DNA of 64,000 nucleotides from Chitinimonas koreensis (GTDB lineage: Bacteria > Pseudomonadota > Gammaproteobacteria > Burkholderiales > Chitinimonadaceae): positions 5,584,697 to 5,648,696 of the forward strand of contig NZ_CP060704.1 in assembly GCF_014353015.1 (NCBI RefSeq), read 5' to 3'. The number at the start of each line of letters is the position of its first letter. The stretch's first letter is position 1. This document shows positions 8,903 to 18,109 of the stretch, in pieces. Below the pieces are notes generated by a model. It saw only the letters and a program-made list of their open reading frames with translations, was not told the DNA's origin and searched no databases. The translations under genes and the position numbers were made by a program.

Positions 8903-9324
8903 TCAACTTTGAGGTGAAGGCCTGTGCAAAGGCAACCCAGCTATCAAACCAAAAGGCAAGGCAACCATGACTCCCAGGATGGCGCCCCATACTAAGACTT
9001 CGGCTTGGGCAGTAAGCTCTATCGAAGAGCCGAGAAATGCTGCAAAGCCCCAGCTAAACAAGTAGTAGGCGATCATTCCTAATACGACCCCGCCTCCCAC
9101 AACATTAACAAGGGTCAATGCGGATCTTTTCCTTAAAGCCCTTACCAAAGGAAGCCCAAGTAGCAAACAGGAGATGTAGCTAGTCGGCAGCGAGAAGAGC
9201 AGGACCAATAGGACATCATAGCGTCCTTGATAAGCTCCCCGGAGAGATAAGGCATTATCAGCATGTATGCCACCGGAAATAACGGCGACAAAACAAATGC
9301 CAGAGTGATCTTTTCAATTTTCAT
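8903..9324 (-). pseudogene. Small multi-helix membrane protein, candidate immunity protein of the first RHS toxin (one-base frameshift)
   Basis: Two overlapping frames join into one 140-residue protein if one G is added at 9225-9226 (AAGGGACGC instead of AAGGACGC). It begins MKIEKITLAFVLSPLFPVAY and has four probable membrane helices. ATG 9324 is preceded by GAGG and lies 7 bases after the end of the RHS tip. Genes placed directly behind an RHS tip are usually its immunity gene, and membrane immunity proteins are common. The function is inferred from position only. The lesion may be a sequence error. Confidence 0.55.
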
Positions 9325-9331
9325 GACTACC

Positions 9332-9578
9332 TCAGCGAGAGCAACTACAGGCTTTTACAATATCGCCAGTCTGTCCGTTCCAGACACCATTGATAACTGA
9401 AGCAACTGGACTATATTGCGCTTGCAATCTACCAACTCCTTCTCCTAAGTTGCTAACTTCATTTCCCTTAATGGTGCGAACCACATAGCCTGGGTGTAAT
9501 GGGTGCCCCGGCTGGGTTACATTGACCACTGCGGCTCCACCATTTAATAGGTAAGAGATAACAGGACTGTTGTTGTAG
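9332..9578 (-). pseudogene. Out-of-frame end of the first RHS toxin tip
   Basis: After the frame of the RHS core protein ends at 9544, a second frame continues the same protein: GYNNSPVISYLLNGGAA, VNVTQPGHPLHPGYVVRT and NGVWNGQTGDIV, ending at 9332. The two frames meet at the C run 9579-9582 and would be continuous if it had five bases instead of four. The VNVTQPGHPLHPG stretch looks like a conserved toxin-type domain, but I cannot name its activity. Base composition here is more AT-rich than the RHS core, as is usual for exchangeable tips. Confidence 0.65.
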
Positions 9579-11706
9579 CCCCTCGATCGTTTCCAAACGA
9601 GCTTACGTAATCCAATGCATCAAACATGCTTTGTGGAGTTGACGGCGTTGCATTATTTGCCGTACCCCAAGGAGTTGCAGGTGCGGGACTACCCGGAGTT
9701 GGAGTGTTAATCATTCCCTGCATCACGCAATTTGCATCGACGCCGTTCATTTTAACTCTCACATCATACTTGTGATAGCCGGGCGAGTTTGAAGTTATTG
9801 TACTCGGCCATCCCGGAGGACGAGGGAAGCTCACGGTCGGTTGGCCGGGTCCGCCGCATGTCACGGTTCCATTTGCCGCTACGCAGTCCAACCCCTTTGG
9901 ATCGATCCCGCTGAGTGGGTTATTGCTTACATAGGCATAGGTATTGATTCCACCCGCCAATCCGATCGGATCAGTCTGGATATACCGACCAACCTGTGGA
10001 TCGTAATCCCGGTGGTAGTTGTAATGTAGTCCCGTCTCTTTGTCGAAATATTGTCCTGGAAACCGCAGGTTGAACGCATACGGGGCATTCGACCCGGTCG
10101 GATCTTCATCCGCGGCCGTGGCGCCGAAAGGCTCCCCGCGCCACGCCCAGATCGCCTGCTTCGCCGCATCCGTCACTAGCCGTGGCGTACCCAGATGATC
10201 AGTGTGGATGTAACGGATTTCGGTCCCAAAATCGATCACCCCGACCGGCAGCGTGTCGAGGTAGACGTATTCGCGCCGCGTCGCCCCCTGCGCATCGGTC
10301 TCCGCCAGCAACCGCCCCCACTGGTCATAGTGGTACAGCGTGGTCTGGCCCTGGTAGGTCTTGATGACGCGCTCGCCGAACGCATTGACGGTGTACTGGG
10401 CGCCGCCCGCTTCGATCAGTCGGCCGCGCACGTCGTAGCGATAGCTTTGCCGACTGTCGGTGACGCGGTTGCCGTTGGCGTCGTACTGGTAGACGCCCGC
10501 ACCAGCGATCAGCCGATTGCTCGCCGGATCGATCGTCTGGTCATGCGTGATGCTGCTCGTCTGGATGCGCGTGCGGTTGCCGGTGGCGTCGTAGTCGTAG
10601 AGCCGGGTCTGGCCATCGGCCTGCCAGGCCGTGAGGCGGTCCAGTTTGTCGTAGTCGAACAGGTCGGTCTGTCCGACCGGCAGGCCCAGGCGCTGCAATA
10701 GCCGATCCCACCAGCCGCCGGCCATCTGCTGCTCGACCAGCCGGCCGCCGGTGTCGTAGCTCAGGCTCAGCGTGCTGTCGCCCAACGTCAGGCTGGTCAT
10801 CCGGCCGTTCTGGTCGTAGCTGGCGCTGCGCACCTCGCCGTTGCCATAAGTCCAGCCCTTGGCCGGGCCGAAGGGCTGGTAGGCGATCTGGCTCAAGAGC
10901 GTGACGCCGGGCGCGGTGCCCTGCTTGGTCTGGATGCCCAGCGGCCGGCCCTGCGTGTCGTAGCTGTAGGTGACGATCCGCCCGCTGGGGTAGGTCAGCT
11001 GGTTCAGCAACCCCTTGGCGTCGTAGGCGTAGCGGATCAGGTATTCCTTGTCGCGTAGCCGGCGGTTATCGAGGTTGCGGCGGCCCAGCGCGTCGTAGCC
11101 GAAGGCGAACTGGCGCACCGAGGCGCCGTCGAGGATGGCGGTCAGCTTGCCGGTGGCGCTGCCGCTGCCGGCCTTGCCGTAGGCGTAGAGGAGCGCCGTG
11201 CCGTCGGCATAGGCCGTCTTGATGACGCGGCCGGCCGTGTCGTAGGTGTACTGCGTGGTCTGGCCGAGGTTGTCGGTGGTGCTCGCCGGCTGACCGTCGG
11301 CGCGTGGCACCCAGGTCGTGGTGCCGCTGTCCGGGCTGGTCTGCTTCAGCAAATCGTCGAAGCCGTTGTATTCGTACTTCGTCACCAGGCCGCGCGGATC
11401 GGTCACCGTGACCAGCCGGTTGCGGCCGTCGTAGGTGTATCGGGTAATGCCACCTGCAGCGTCGGTCAGCTTCTTGAGCCGGTTCAGCGCGTCGTACTCA
11501 TAGGCGGTGACCCGGCCCTGGTCGTCCCGCGCTTCGGTGCGATTGCCGTTGGGGTCGTAGCGGTAAGCGATCCAGCCGCCGTCGGAGCGGCTTTCCTTGG
11601 CCAGCCGGCCGAGTGGGTCGAATTCGCGGTCGATGCGCAGCACGGTGCCGGCAGCGGTGGGAACGGCGGCGGTCAGCGCGGCCGCCATCAGAATCGGGCG
11701 CAGCAT
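9544..11706 (-). CDS. RHS core-domain protein, second half of a split YD-repeat pair
   Basis: The frame encodes 720 residues: a signal peptide (MLRPILMAAALTAAVPTAAG), about 500 residues of YD repeats (many YxYDxxGxR units), and the RHS-associated core from about residue 500 (YIHTDHLGTPRLVTD, then YNYHRDYDPQVGRYIQTDP and NPLSGIDPKGL). After GIDPKGL begins the variable tip, which is cut by the frameshift described separately. It starts 2 bases after the stop of the first half (TGA-CC-ATG). YD-repeat shells encapsulate a toxic tip in known RHS systems; separate export of two halves is unusual. Confidence 0.85.
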   Translation of the reverse strand: MLRPILMAAALTAAVPTAAGTVLRIDREFDPLGRLAKESRSDGGWIAYRYDPNGNRTEARDDQGRVTAYEYDALNRLKKLTDAAGGITRYTYDGRNRLVTVTDPRGLVTKYEYNGFDDLLKQTSPDSGTTTWVPRADGQPASTTDNLGQTTQYTYDTAGRVIKTAYADGTALLYAYGKAGSGSATGKLTAILDGASVRQFAFGYDALGRRNLDNRRLRDKEYLIRYAYDAKGLLNQLTYPSGRIVTYSYDTQGRPLGIQTKQGTAPGVTLLSQIAYQPFGPAKGWTYGNGEVRSASYDQNGRMTSLTLGDSTLSLSYDTGGRLVEQQMAGGWWDRLLQRLGLPVGQTDLFDYDKLDRLTAWQADGQTRLYDYDATGNRTRIQTSSITHDQTIDPASNRLIAGAGVYQYDANGNRVTDSRQSYRYDVRGRLIEAGGAQYTVNAFGERVIKTYQGQTTLYHYDQWGRLLAETDAQGATRREYVYLDTLPVGVIDFGTEIRYIHTDHLGTPRLVTDAAKQAIWAWRGEPFGATAADEDPTGSNAPYAFNLRFPGQYFDKETGLHYNYHRDYDPQVGRYIQTDPIGLAGGINTYAYVSNNPLSGIDPKGLDCVAANGTVTCGGPGQPTVSFPRPPGWPSTITSNSPGYHKYDVRVKMNGVDANCVMQGMINTPTPGSPAPATPWGTANNATPSTPQSMFDALDYVSSFGNDRGATTTVLLSLTY

Positions 11707-11708
11707 GG

Positions 11709-14348
11709 TCAGCTCGCTTTCGGGGCTTGGGGTTGGGCCAGAGGCTGAAGGTCGGACTCGATGGTGCGCATCAAGGTGGCGAGGCTGCCGCTGCTGTCCA
11801 CGACGTCCTCGCGGGTGCGCTTGCCGGTTGCGTCGAGCGTGTAGGCGATGCGATTGCCCAGCGTGTCGCGGATGGCGATCAGCCGGTGGGCGTCGTCGTA
11901 GTCGTAGTTCACCGTCCGGTCGGGCGTCACGACGCTGGTCAGCAGGCCGGTGGCCGCGTAGACGTAGCGCGTCTGCAGGGCGCCGACGCTGCGGCTGGTC
12001 AGCCGGCCGCGCAGGTCGTAGGCCAGGGCGATGATCGTGCCGTCGGGCTGCGTGATGCTCAGCGGCCGGCCTTCGGCGTCGTAGGCGGTGTACTGGGTCA
12101 CCAGTCCGGCCGGATCGGTCACCGTCGTGAGCTTGCCCTGAGTGTCATAGGCATAGCGGGTCGTGCGGTTGGTCGGCGCGGTTTCCTCGACCAGCTGGCC
12201 CAGCGCGTTGTAGGCGTAGGTCCAGGTGCTCGCCGCACCGACCGGCGCCGCGTCGAAGCCCTGGCTGCCGCTGGCGTCGGCGGTGGGCTGGACCGTGTAT
12301 TTGACGGTACGGCCCAAGGGGTCGAGTTCGTAGGTTTCGAGCTGGAACGGCGAAGCCTGCGCGACCGGCAGGCGGAACGCCGGCGACCAGCGCGTGCTGA
12401 TGGTCTGTGCGTCCGGCGTGCCTTCGGCGACGGTCCGGCTGATCTCGAGGTTGCGCACCGGGTCGTAGCGGTAGCTGGTGACCATGCCGTTGAAATCGGT
12501 GTAGCGGACGCGCTTGTTCTTGGCGTCGTAACTCTGCGTGCGCTGGCTCGCGGGCGTGGTGGCGGTGGCCGGCAGCACTTCGCCGACCGCCTGGGTGGTG
12601 CCCAGCGCGGTGGACATCGCATAGCTGCGCTGCACGCGGTAGGGATCGGTCACCGTGACGGTGCTGACTTCGCCCTGGCCGTCGACCGCGTAGCTCAGGT
12701 CGTGGCGGTCGACCTCGCCGGCGTTCCACATCGCGATGGTGCGGCCCGTTTGCGGGTCGTAGCGCCACGAGGCGAACACGACGTTGCGCTCGTCGATCAG
12801 GTCGGTCAGGTAGGCCGGCCGGCCCATGATCGGCGTCTCGGTCTGAAATTCGTAGCGGTACTGGCGCTGGCTGCCGTCGGCGTAGGTCACCGAGGCCAGG
12901 TTGTACGCGCCGGACACGCCAGCCGCATAGCCGAAGCGGATCGTTTGGCCGCCCGGCGTGACGAGCTGCTGGATCCAGTCGCCGTCGTACTGGATCGTGA
13001 GCGAACGCTGGAAGCTGTCGGTGACCTGCGTGATGCGGTTCTGCGCGTCGGTGGCGAAGGTCAGCGTCGTGCCGTTGCGGAAGGTCTGGCTCACGGGGGC
13101 GAGCTGGAGGTTGAAGCGGATGACCGATTCGTCCCACGAGGTGAACAGCCAGCCGTCGCTGGACTGGGTCAGCCGGGGCGCGGAATCGTCGTCGCCACGC
13201 CAGAGCCGATTGGCGTAGAAGCCGCTCGGTGCCGGAATGACGCAACCCAGCCGGTCGACCTGCAGGCTACCGCCCGGGCAGCGTGCATAGCGGACGTGGT
13301 GCTCCATGTCGCCCGCGGTGCAGCTGGCGAACTGGCCGATGAGCGAAGCCGGGGTCCAGTCCGGTGGGCTCGATTGATACCAAAGGTGGTGGTACAGGCC
13401 CGGCGTGCCATGGGATTGGCAGACCTCGAAGTCGTTGATGATCCGACCCCACGCGTCGCGCCAATAGCCGCGATCACCTGGTTCGACCACCGGCGGAACG
13501 TGCACGAGCGGATTGACGGCGTCGTCCTTGGGCGTGCCGTCCACCAGCGCGAACGTGATGACCTTCGCACCAATCTTGACGGCCATTCTCGGCACGCCCT
13601 GCTCGTCGCGCTGAGGCACCAAGCGGATGTCGTAGGTGTGCGTCCAGCCGGTCGATTCCCAATTGCCGCCGGCAGGCGAGGCGCCGAGGCTGACACGCAG
13701 GTTGTCGTAGTGCCGCTCGAAGCGCAGCGGCGACGGGGCGACGCCCGGATAGTCCACTTCGTCGACCAGCGTTCGGCCGCGATCGAGGCCGACCGGGTCG
13801 CCGACCGCCATGGGGATGCCGCAGGCGTCGTTGCACGATGCCTTGTCGGGTACCGCTTTGTCCTGCGTGTGCTTGGGCAACGGCGGCGGGGCGTCGCAAC
13901 TGGCACTGTTGCCCTCGCAGCACATCACCGATTGGCCTTCCATGCGGGGTGTATAGCCATAGGCACACACGGCCCGGATGTTCAGGTTGAAGGCATGAAT
14001 GCAGGTGCCGGTCGGCGTGCCGCGCCAGGATGGACTGGTGGCGGTGCCATCGAAATCCCAGCGCCACATGCTGCCGTCGCAGTAATACTGCGGTGCACCG
14101 TTATAGCGGCGATAGGTTGCGTCGAAACTGGCTTTGGCCTGGGCCAGGCTCGAATGCATGCCGTTTGCTTCGTACAAGGCGTAGCCGGAGGCGGAAAAGG
14201 TCGGCAACGATGACAAGGCGAAAATAAGCAACGCCAAAGGCAGCGGTATTTTCGATCGTATTAGCGGGCGTAGATTGAATCGCCCGGCATGCAGACACGC
14301 ACGCAGAGCGAGCACCATGCGCGCAAAGGCGCTGGAATAGGAGTGCAT
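11709..14348 (-). CDS. YD-repeat protein, first half of a split RHS pair
   Basis: The 879-residue product has a long basic N-region and a hydrophobic signal segment (LPLALLIFALSSLPTFSASG, about residues 37-56). A DUF6531-like entry domain follows (MAVGDPVGLDRGRTLVDEVD and RFERHYDNLR, residues 180-215), then YD repeats to the end. It closes with a proline/alanine-rich tail (LQPLAQPQAPKAS) rather than an RHS core. GAGGGG lies upstream of ATG 14348. The second half follows immediately and has its own signal peptide, so the shell may be built from two polypeptides. The alternative is a former single gene split by mutation. Confidence 0.85.
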   Translation of the reverse strand: MHSYSSAFARMVLALRACLHAGRFNLRPLIRSKIPLPLALLIFALSSLPTFSASGYALYEANGMHSSLAQAKASFDATYRRYNGAPQYYCDGSMWRWDFDGTATSPSWRGTPTGTCIHAFNLNIRAVCAYGYTPRMEGQSVMCCEGNSASCDAPPPLPKHTQDKAVPDKASCNDACGIPMAVGDPVGLDRGRTLVDEVDYPGVAPSPLRFERHYDNLRVSLGASPAGGNWESTGWTHTYDIRLVPQRDEQGVPRMAVKIGAKVITFALVDGTPKDDAVNPLVHVPPVVEPGDRGYWRDAWGRIINDFEVCQSHGTPGLYHHLWYQSSPPDWTPASLIGQFASCTAGDMEHHVRYARCPGGSLQVDRLGCVIPAPSGFYANRLWRGDDDSAPRLTQSSDGWLFTSWDESVIRFNLQLAPVSQTFRNGTTLTFATDAQNRITQVTDSFQRSLTIQYDGDWIQQLVTPGGQTIRFGYAAGVSGAYNLASVTYADGSQRQYRYEFQTETPIMGRPAYLTDLIDERNVVFASWRYDPQTGRTIAMWNAGEVDRHDLSYAVDGQGEVSTVTVTDPYRVQRSYAMSTALGTTQAVGEVLPATATTPASQRTQSYDAKNKRVRYTDFNGMVTSYRYDPVRNLEISRTVAEGTPDAQTISTRWSPAFRLPVAQASPFQLETYELDPLGRTVKYTVQPTADASGSQGFDAAPVGAASTWTYAYNALGQLVEETAPTNRTTRYAYDTQGKLTTVTDPAGLVTQYTAYDAEGRPLSITQPDGTIIALAYDLRGRLTSRSVGALQTRYVYAATGLLTSVVTPDRTVNYDYDDAHRLIAIRDTLGNRIAYTLDATGKRTREDVVDSSGSLATLMRTIESDLQPLAQPQAPKAS

Positions 14349-14703
14349 CGCAGATTTCCCCTCGAAGGGATTTGATTTTATCGGGCAAGAAGGCCCAGCT
14401 ATGAGCCCAACCAGGACGAGGTCGTGTCTTCGGCGAGGAAAACGTACTGGAGTTGGGCGGCGAGAATATATAGTACTCTCGCGACCGTAGCATCCCCCAT
14501 TTGGATGAATGGGTTAACCGCTGGTCTCCAGGAAATATACCATTAGTTATACCCGCGATGTACGTGAAGTGATCGCCGTCCGTCGTGACCCAGCGGGCGC
14601 GGCATGCAGGAACTGGCTCCGTGGTATGGGCGCGTAGTTGTTAAGCACGCGCGTGAGGCAAACACAATTCTCCAGTATCGGGAGGCAGCGAGGCCTGCTA
14701 CCT
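14349..14703. other. Gene-free leader of the first RHS locus
   Basis: These 355 bases separate the small upstream gene from the RHS start. I see no coding frame with a start signal. The local composition is relatively AT-rich near 14460-14560 and may hold the RHS promoter, but no clear -35/-10 pair can be fixed by eye. Confidence 0.35.
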
Positions 14704-14972
14704 TCACCGACATTGGTTTGCCACCATCTGATCAACTTTGCCCGCGATGTCCATGAACGTGAGTGCGTCGTCCGGCTGCTCCACCTCGATGATTAGCAAC
14801 TGTACCTCGCCGGTACAGCCTGCATTGGCACTGAAAAACTTCATCGCCCACCGCTCCGGTCGAATCTCCACGTAGAAGTCCTCCCTCCAGGAGAGGAAAT
14901 CCCAACAGCATCGAATGGCGACAGGTCGACGAGCGGGAGAGCGGCATGTTTGATGCGTGTGACGATTTGCAC
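14704..14972 (-). pseudogene. Small RHS-linked protein A, 89 aa (one-base frameshift)
   Basis: GTG 14972, preceded by GGGGAG, begins VQIVTRIKHAALPLVDLSPF; a second frame carries the rest (FYVEIRPERWAMKFF and QLLIIEVEQPDDALTFMDI). The two join if one G is added at 14880-14881, giving exactly 90 codons. The protein is clearly related to the interrupted gene at 21423-23519, sharing VTR-LPL-D-FDA-G and LLI-EVE-P-D-LTF. Both lie directly upstream of an RHS gene on the same strand. I know no family name. The shared ribosome-binding-site position in both copies supports the chosen start. Confidence 0.6.
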
Positions 14973-15116
14973 GGAATATCTCCCCACCAAATCAATGCAA
15001 TTAGCATATGCCAACGCGGGCATTGCTTGCATACGTGCCCGACGGATGCCGCCGTCCGTCCCCACTGCCCTGAGATTTGCTTGACCAATACCACTTGGCA
15101 TTGAGTCACGGAGAGT

Positions 15117-15152
15117 CAGGGAAGGCTATACCAGCTGGTATAGCCTTCCCTG
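15117..15152. repeat. Perfect 36-bp palindrome containing the ICE array core
   Basis: The 36 bases read the same on both strands. The central 20 bases, GCTATACCAGCTGGTATAGC, are identical to the core of the seven-site array at 25,483-26,828. It lies between the small RHS-linked gene A (minus strand) and the ybaL gene (plus strand). It may be a protein binding site or, as RNA, a strong hairpin; there is no T run, so it is not a typical terminator. Confidence 0.9.
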
Positions 15153-15325
15153 CGCCTTGTGTATCAAAGGCGCGTCGACCCCAAATAACGCCACGATCTC
15201 GTCTTGAGGTGATGAGATGGCTTCAAGATCTCGGCGTGCCCATTCCGACGCTGTTCCTCAGATGCCGGCAGCAGCGCACGCCTAGCCTGTTTTCGTCTTC
15301 ACTAGCGCAAGTCAAAGACCACGAT

Positions 15326-17056
15326 ATGGATCACAACATTTCGCTTATCAGTACGCTCGCCGCCGGCTTCGGCATGGCTCTGATCCTCGGCTTTCTGGCT
15401 GAGCGGATCAGGATGCCGGCACTGGTGGGTTACCTCGTGGCCGGCATCGTCATCGGACCTGCGACGCCCGGTTTCGTGGCCGATGTGCACCTGGCTTCTC
15501 AGCTGTCGGAGATCGGCGTCATGTTGCTGATGTTTGGCGTCGGCTTGCACTTTTCGCTCGATGATCTGATGGCGGTGAAGCGGATCGCCGTCCCAGGCGC
15601 GGTGGTGCAAATGGGACTGGCCACGTTGCTGGGCATGGCGGTGGCGTGGGGGTGGGGCTGGAGTTGGGGCAGTGGACTGATCTTCGGTCTGTCGCTGTCA
15701 TGCGCCAGCACCGTTGTGCTGCTCAAAGCCCTGGAAAGCCGTGGCGTAATCGAAAGCATGAACGGTCGCATCGCCGTGGGCTGGCTGGTCGTCGAAGACC
15801 TCGCCACGGTGTTGGTCCTGGTCTTGCTGCCGCCCCTCGCGGGCGTCCTGGGCGGTTCGGCGGCCACGGATGCAGCGACAGCCACGCCCCTGTGGATCAC
15901 CATCGGGCAAACGCTGCTGCAGGTCGCAGCCTTTCTGGCCTTGATGCTTGTCGTCGGTCGGCGAGTAATGCCCTGGATGCTGTGGCAGGTCTCGCGCACC
16001 GGCTCGCGCGAGCTGTTCACGCTGTCGGTCATCGCCACCGCCATTGGCATTGCCTACGGAGCGGCCCAACTGTTCAGCGTCTCTTTCGCTCTGGGAGCCT
16101 TCTTCGCCGGCATGGTCATGCGCGAGTCGGAATTCAGCCATCGCGCGGCGGAAGAGTCTTTGCCACTACGCGATGCGTTTTCCGTGCTCTTCTTCGTGGC
16201 GGTGGGCATGCTGTTCGATCCGGCCATTTTGCTGGACAAACCATGGCATGTGCTGTGCGTGCTGGCGATCATCATTTTCGGCAAGTCCATCGCAGCGTCG
16301 GCCCTCGTGCTGGCTTTCCGATATCCACTCAATACCGCGCTCACCGTTTCCGCCAGTCTTGCCCAGATCGGCGAATTTTCGTTCATTCTGGCCGGTCTGG
16401 GCCTTTCGTTGGGTTTGCTGCCTGTCGAAGGCATGAGCCTTGTACTAGCAGGCGCGCTCATCTCCATCGCCCTGAATCCCCTGCTGTTCGCCGCAGTGGA
16501 GCCCGCGCGGAAATGGATTCTCCAGCACTCCGACTTGGCGAGCAGCCTGGACCGGCGACTCGATCCCTATGCGGAATTGCCTATGAGCATCGAGCGCAAA
16601 TACCTGGAAGGGCAGGTCGTGCTGGTCGGCTATGGCCGAGTAGGCCAGCGGATCGCTAACGCGCTGGAGGCACGTGGCATCCCTTATGTGGTGGCCGAAC
16701 AGAATCGCGAAGTGGTGGAGAAGATGCGCAAGCAAGGGATCGCTGCAGTTTCAGGTAACGCAGCTGATCCCGCGGTACTGATCCAGGCCCATATCGCGGA
16801 AGCGGCCATGCTCGTGGTGGCAACCCCCGATCCGCTGAATGTCCGGCAGATGGCGGACACGGCGCGCGCACTCAATCCGGATATCGAGGTCGTCTTGCGC
16901 ACCCACGGCGAAGACGAGTCGCTGATGTTGCGCAAGGACGGCATCGGCACCGTCTTCTTCGGCGAGGAAGAACTGGCCAAGGGAATGGCCGGGCACGTGT
17001 TACAGCGCTTCGCCCCGCAGCCGGACAACCACTCCAGGGGGCATGCTCAAAACTGA
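15326..17056 (+). CDS. ybaL: YbaL-type cation/proton antiporter with TrkA-N domain
   Basis: The 576-residue protein has about 12 membrane helices of the Na+/H+ exchanger type (residues 1-385) followed by a cytoplasmic Rossmann domain starting VVLVGYGRVGQRIANAL, the NAD-binding TrkA-N fold. E. coli YbaL is of similar length (558). Such CPA2 proteins exchange K+ or Na+ for protons under control of the nucleotide-binding domain. I chose ATG 15326 (MDHNISLISTLAAGFG); the frame is open further upstream but without a start signal. It is cargo lying between the two RHS loci, read against both of them. Confidence 0.9.
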   Translation: MDHNISLISTLAAGFGMALILGFLAERIRMPALVGYLVAGIVIGPATPGFVADVHLASQLSEIGVMLLMFGVGLHFSLDDLMAVKRIAVPGAVVQMGLATLLGMAVAWGWGWSWGSGLIFGLSLSCASTVVLLKALESRGVIESMNGRIAVGWLVVEDLATVLVLVLLPPLAGVLGGSAATDAATATPLWITIGQTLLQVAAFLALMLVVGRRVMPWMLWQVSRTGSRELFTLSVIATAIGIAYGAAQLFSVSFALGAFFAGMVMRESEFSHRAAEESLPLRDAFSVLFFVAVGMLFDPAILLDKPWHVLCVLAIIIFGKSIAASALVLAFRYPLNTALTVSASLAQIGEFSFILAGLGLSLGLLPVEGMSLVLAGALISIALNPLLFAAVEPARKWILQHSDLASSLDRRLDPYAELPMSIERKYLEGQVVLVGYGRVGQRIANALEARGIPYVVAEQNREVVEKMRKQGIAAVSGNAADPAVLIQAHIAEAAMLVVATPDPLNVRQMADTARALNPDIEVVLRTHGEDESLMLRKDGIGTVFFGEEELAKGMAGHVLQRFAPQPDNHSRGHAQN

Positions 17057-17176
17057 AGCTGCCCGACAGAGCCTCCCCGTCCACCGGCCCAGGAGCAAGG
17101 CTTCGACCACCTCACAGAGATCGATCTTCCAACAAAGCAGGTGTGATGGTGAAATCGCAGTAGCGATGCGCGCGAT

Positions 17177-18109
17177 CTAGGCAATGTCCGCAAGTTCAAT
17201 ATCCAAAGGCCGGATCTTTAGTTTGCCAATTGGCTCGAACTTAACAATCTTTCGGCCCGCTCGAACAGCGTTATGAATTGCCGCCTCTGGCGCTACGGCC
17301 TCATCCCACCAGCCGACTATCCGTTCAATATGCGGAAGCGGAGCAACCGATAGCCAGTCCAGCGGTGGTACATCCTTTCCTGAAAAATGCAGCCACCGAA
17401 GACCCTGCAGTTCTGCGAACGTCGTGACATCTGCCTCCTGACTGACAAATAACAAACGCAGACGGCATATAGCCTCAATTGATCGAAGCGCAGAAAAATC
17501 GACCAGCTTGCGGGCGCTTTCAATATCCAGAACAGAGACCGGGCAATCCTCGATCCCATCCAGCGATTCGAGCTGTTTCGCATCCGTGATGCGTAACTCG
17601 CTGAGTGCGCTAAGCGCACTCAGCCCTTTCAGGGACGTCGCAGTGGTGTTTGCCAGCCAAAGCGACGAAATTGAACTGTTCTCGGGAAAGCTGGACAGCG
17701 CGTCGCCAGGCACTGCATGGAGCGTGACGCTTTGCAGTGCTGAGGACGAGAGCAATGTCTTTACTTCTGGCTGCCATAAGCCACTAAAAGATTCGAGCTT
17801 GCGCAACGCGGCAACGTCTAGCCCTGCCTTGACACGGGACACAAGCGTCAATCGCTTCATCCCGCGAAATACTTCAAGGCCATTCGCAGCCTTGATCTGC
17901 CCGTTTTTGATGGAGCCTGCAATTTTCAGATGAACAACATCATCTACCAGTCCATCGAATACAGATAGATCGGACCAATCCTCCGCAAGCTCCATGAATC
18001 GCGGCCGATGTGTCAGCAGCAGTTGGCGCACCTCATCGGACCAGCCGCCGCTGAGATAGGCTTTTTCGGGCGTTACTCTATAGATGCGCTCCACCGTCGG
18101 TCCTATCAT
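17177..18109 (-). CDS. Leucine-rich-repeat-like protein, candidate immunity protein of the GIY-YIG RHS toxin
   Basis: The 310-residue protein has repeated LxxLxL-type segments (for example LESFSGLW, ISSLWLANTTATSLKGLSAL, LSELRITDAKQLESLDGIED) typical of leucine-rich repeats, with no signal peptide. Its ATG (18107-18109) overlaps the stop of the RHS gene (ATGA), so the two are translationally coupled. Immunity genes in polymorphic toxin systems normally lie directly behind the toxin gene. The role is inferred from position; the fold is inferred from repeat spacing. Confidence 0.75.
   Translation of the reverse strand: MIGPTVERIYRVTPEKAYLSGGWSDEVRQLLLTHRPRFMELAEDWSDLSVFDGLVDDVVHLKIAGSIKNGQIKAANGLEVFRGMKRLTLVSRVKAGLDVAALRKLESFSGLWQPEVKTLLSSSALQSVTLHAVPGDALSSFPENSSISSLWLANTTATSLKGLSALSALSELRITDAKQLESLDGIEDCPVSVLDIESARKLVDFSALRSIEAICRLRLLFVSQEADVTTFAELQGLRWLHFSGKDVPPLDWLSVAPLPHIERIVGWWDEAVAPEAAIHNAVRAGRKIVKFEPIGKLKIRPLDIELADIA

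Noticed and set aside
11613..14213. 866-residue plus-strand protein
   Set aside because: It is the reverse complement of the YD-repeat gene; its repetitive composition follows from that gene, and it has no start signal.
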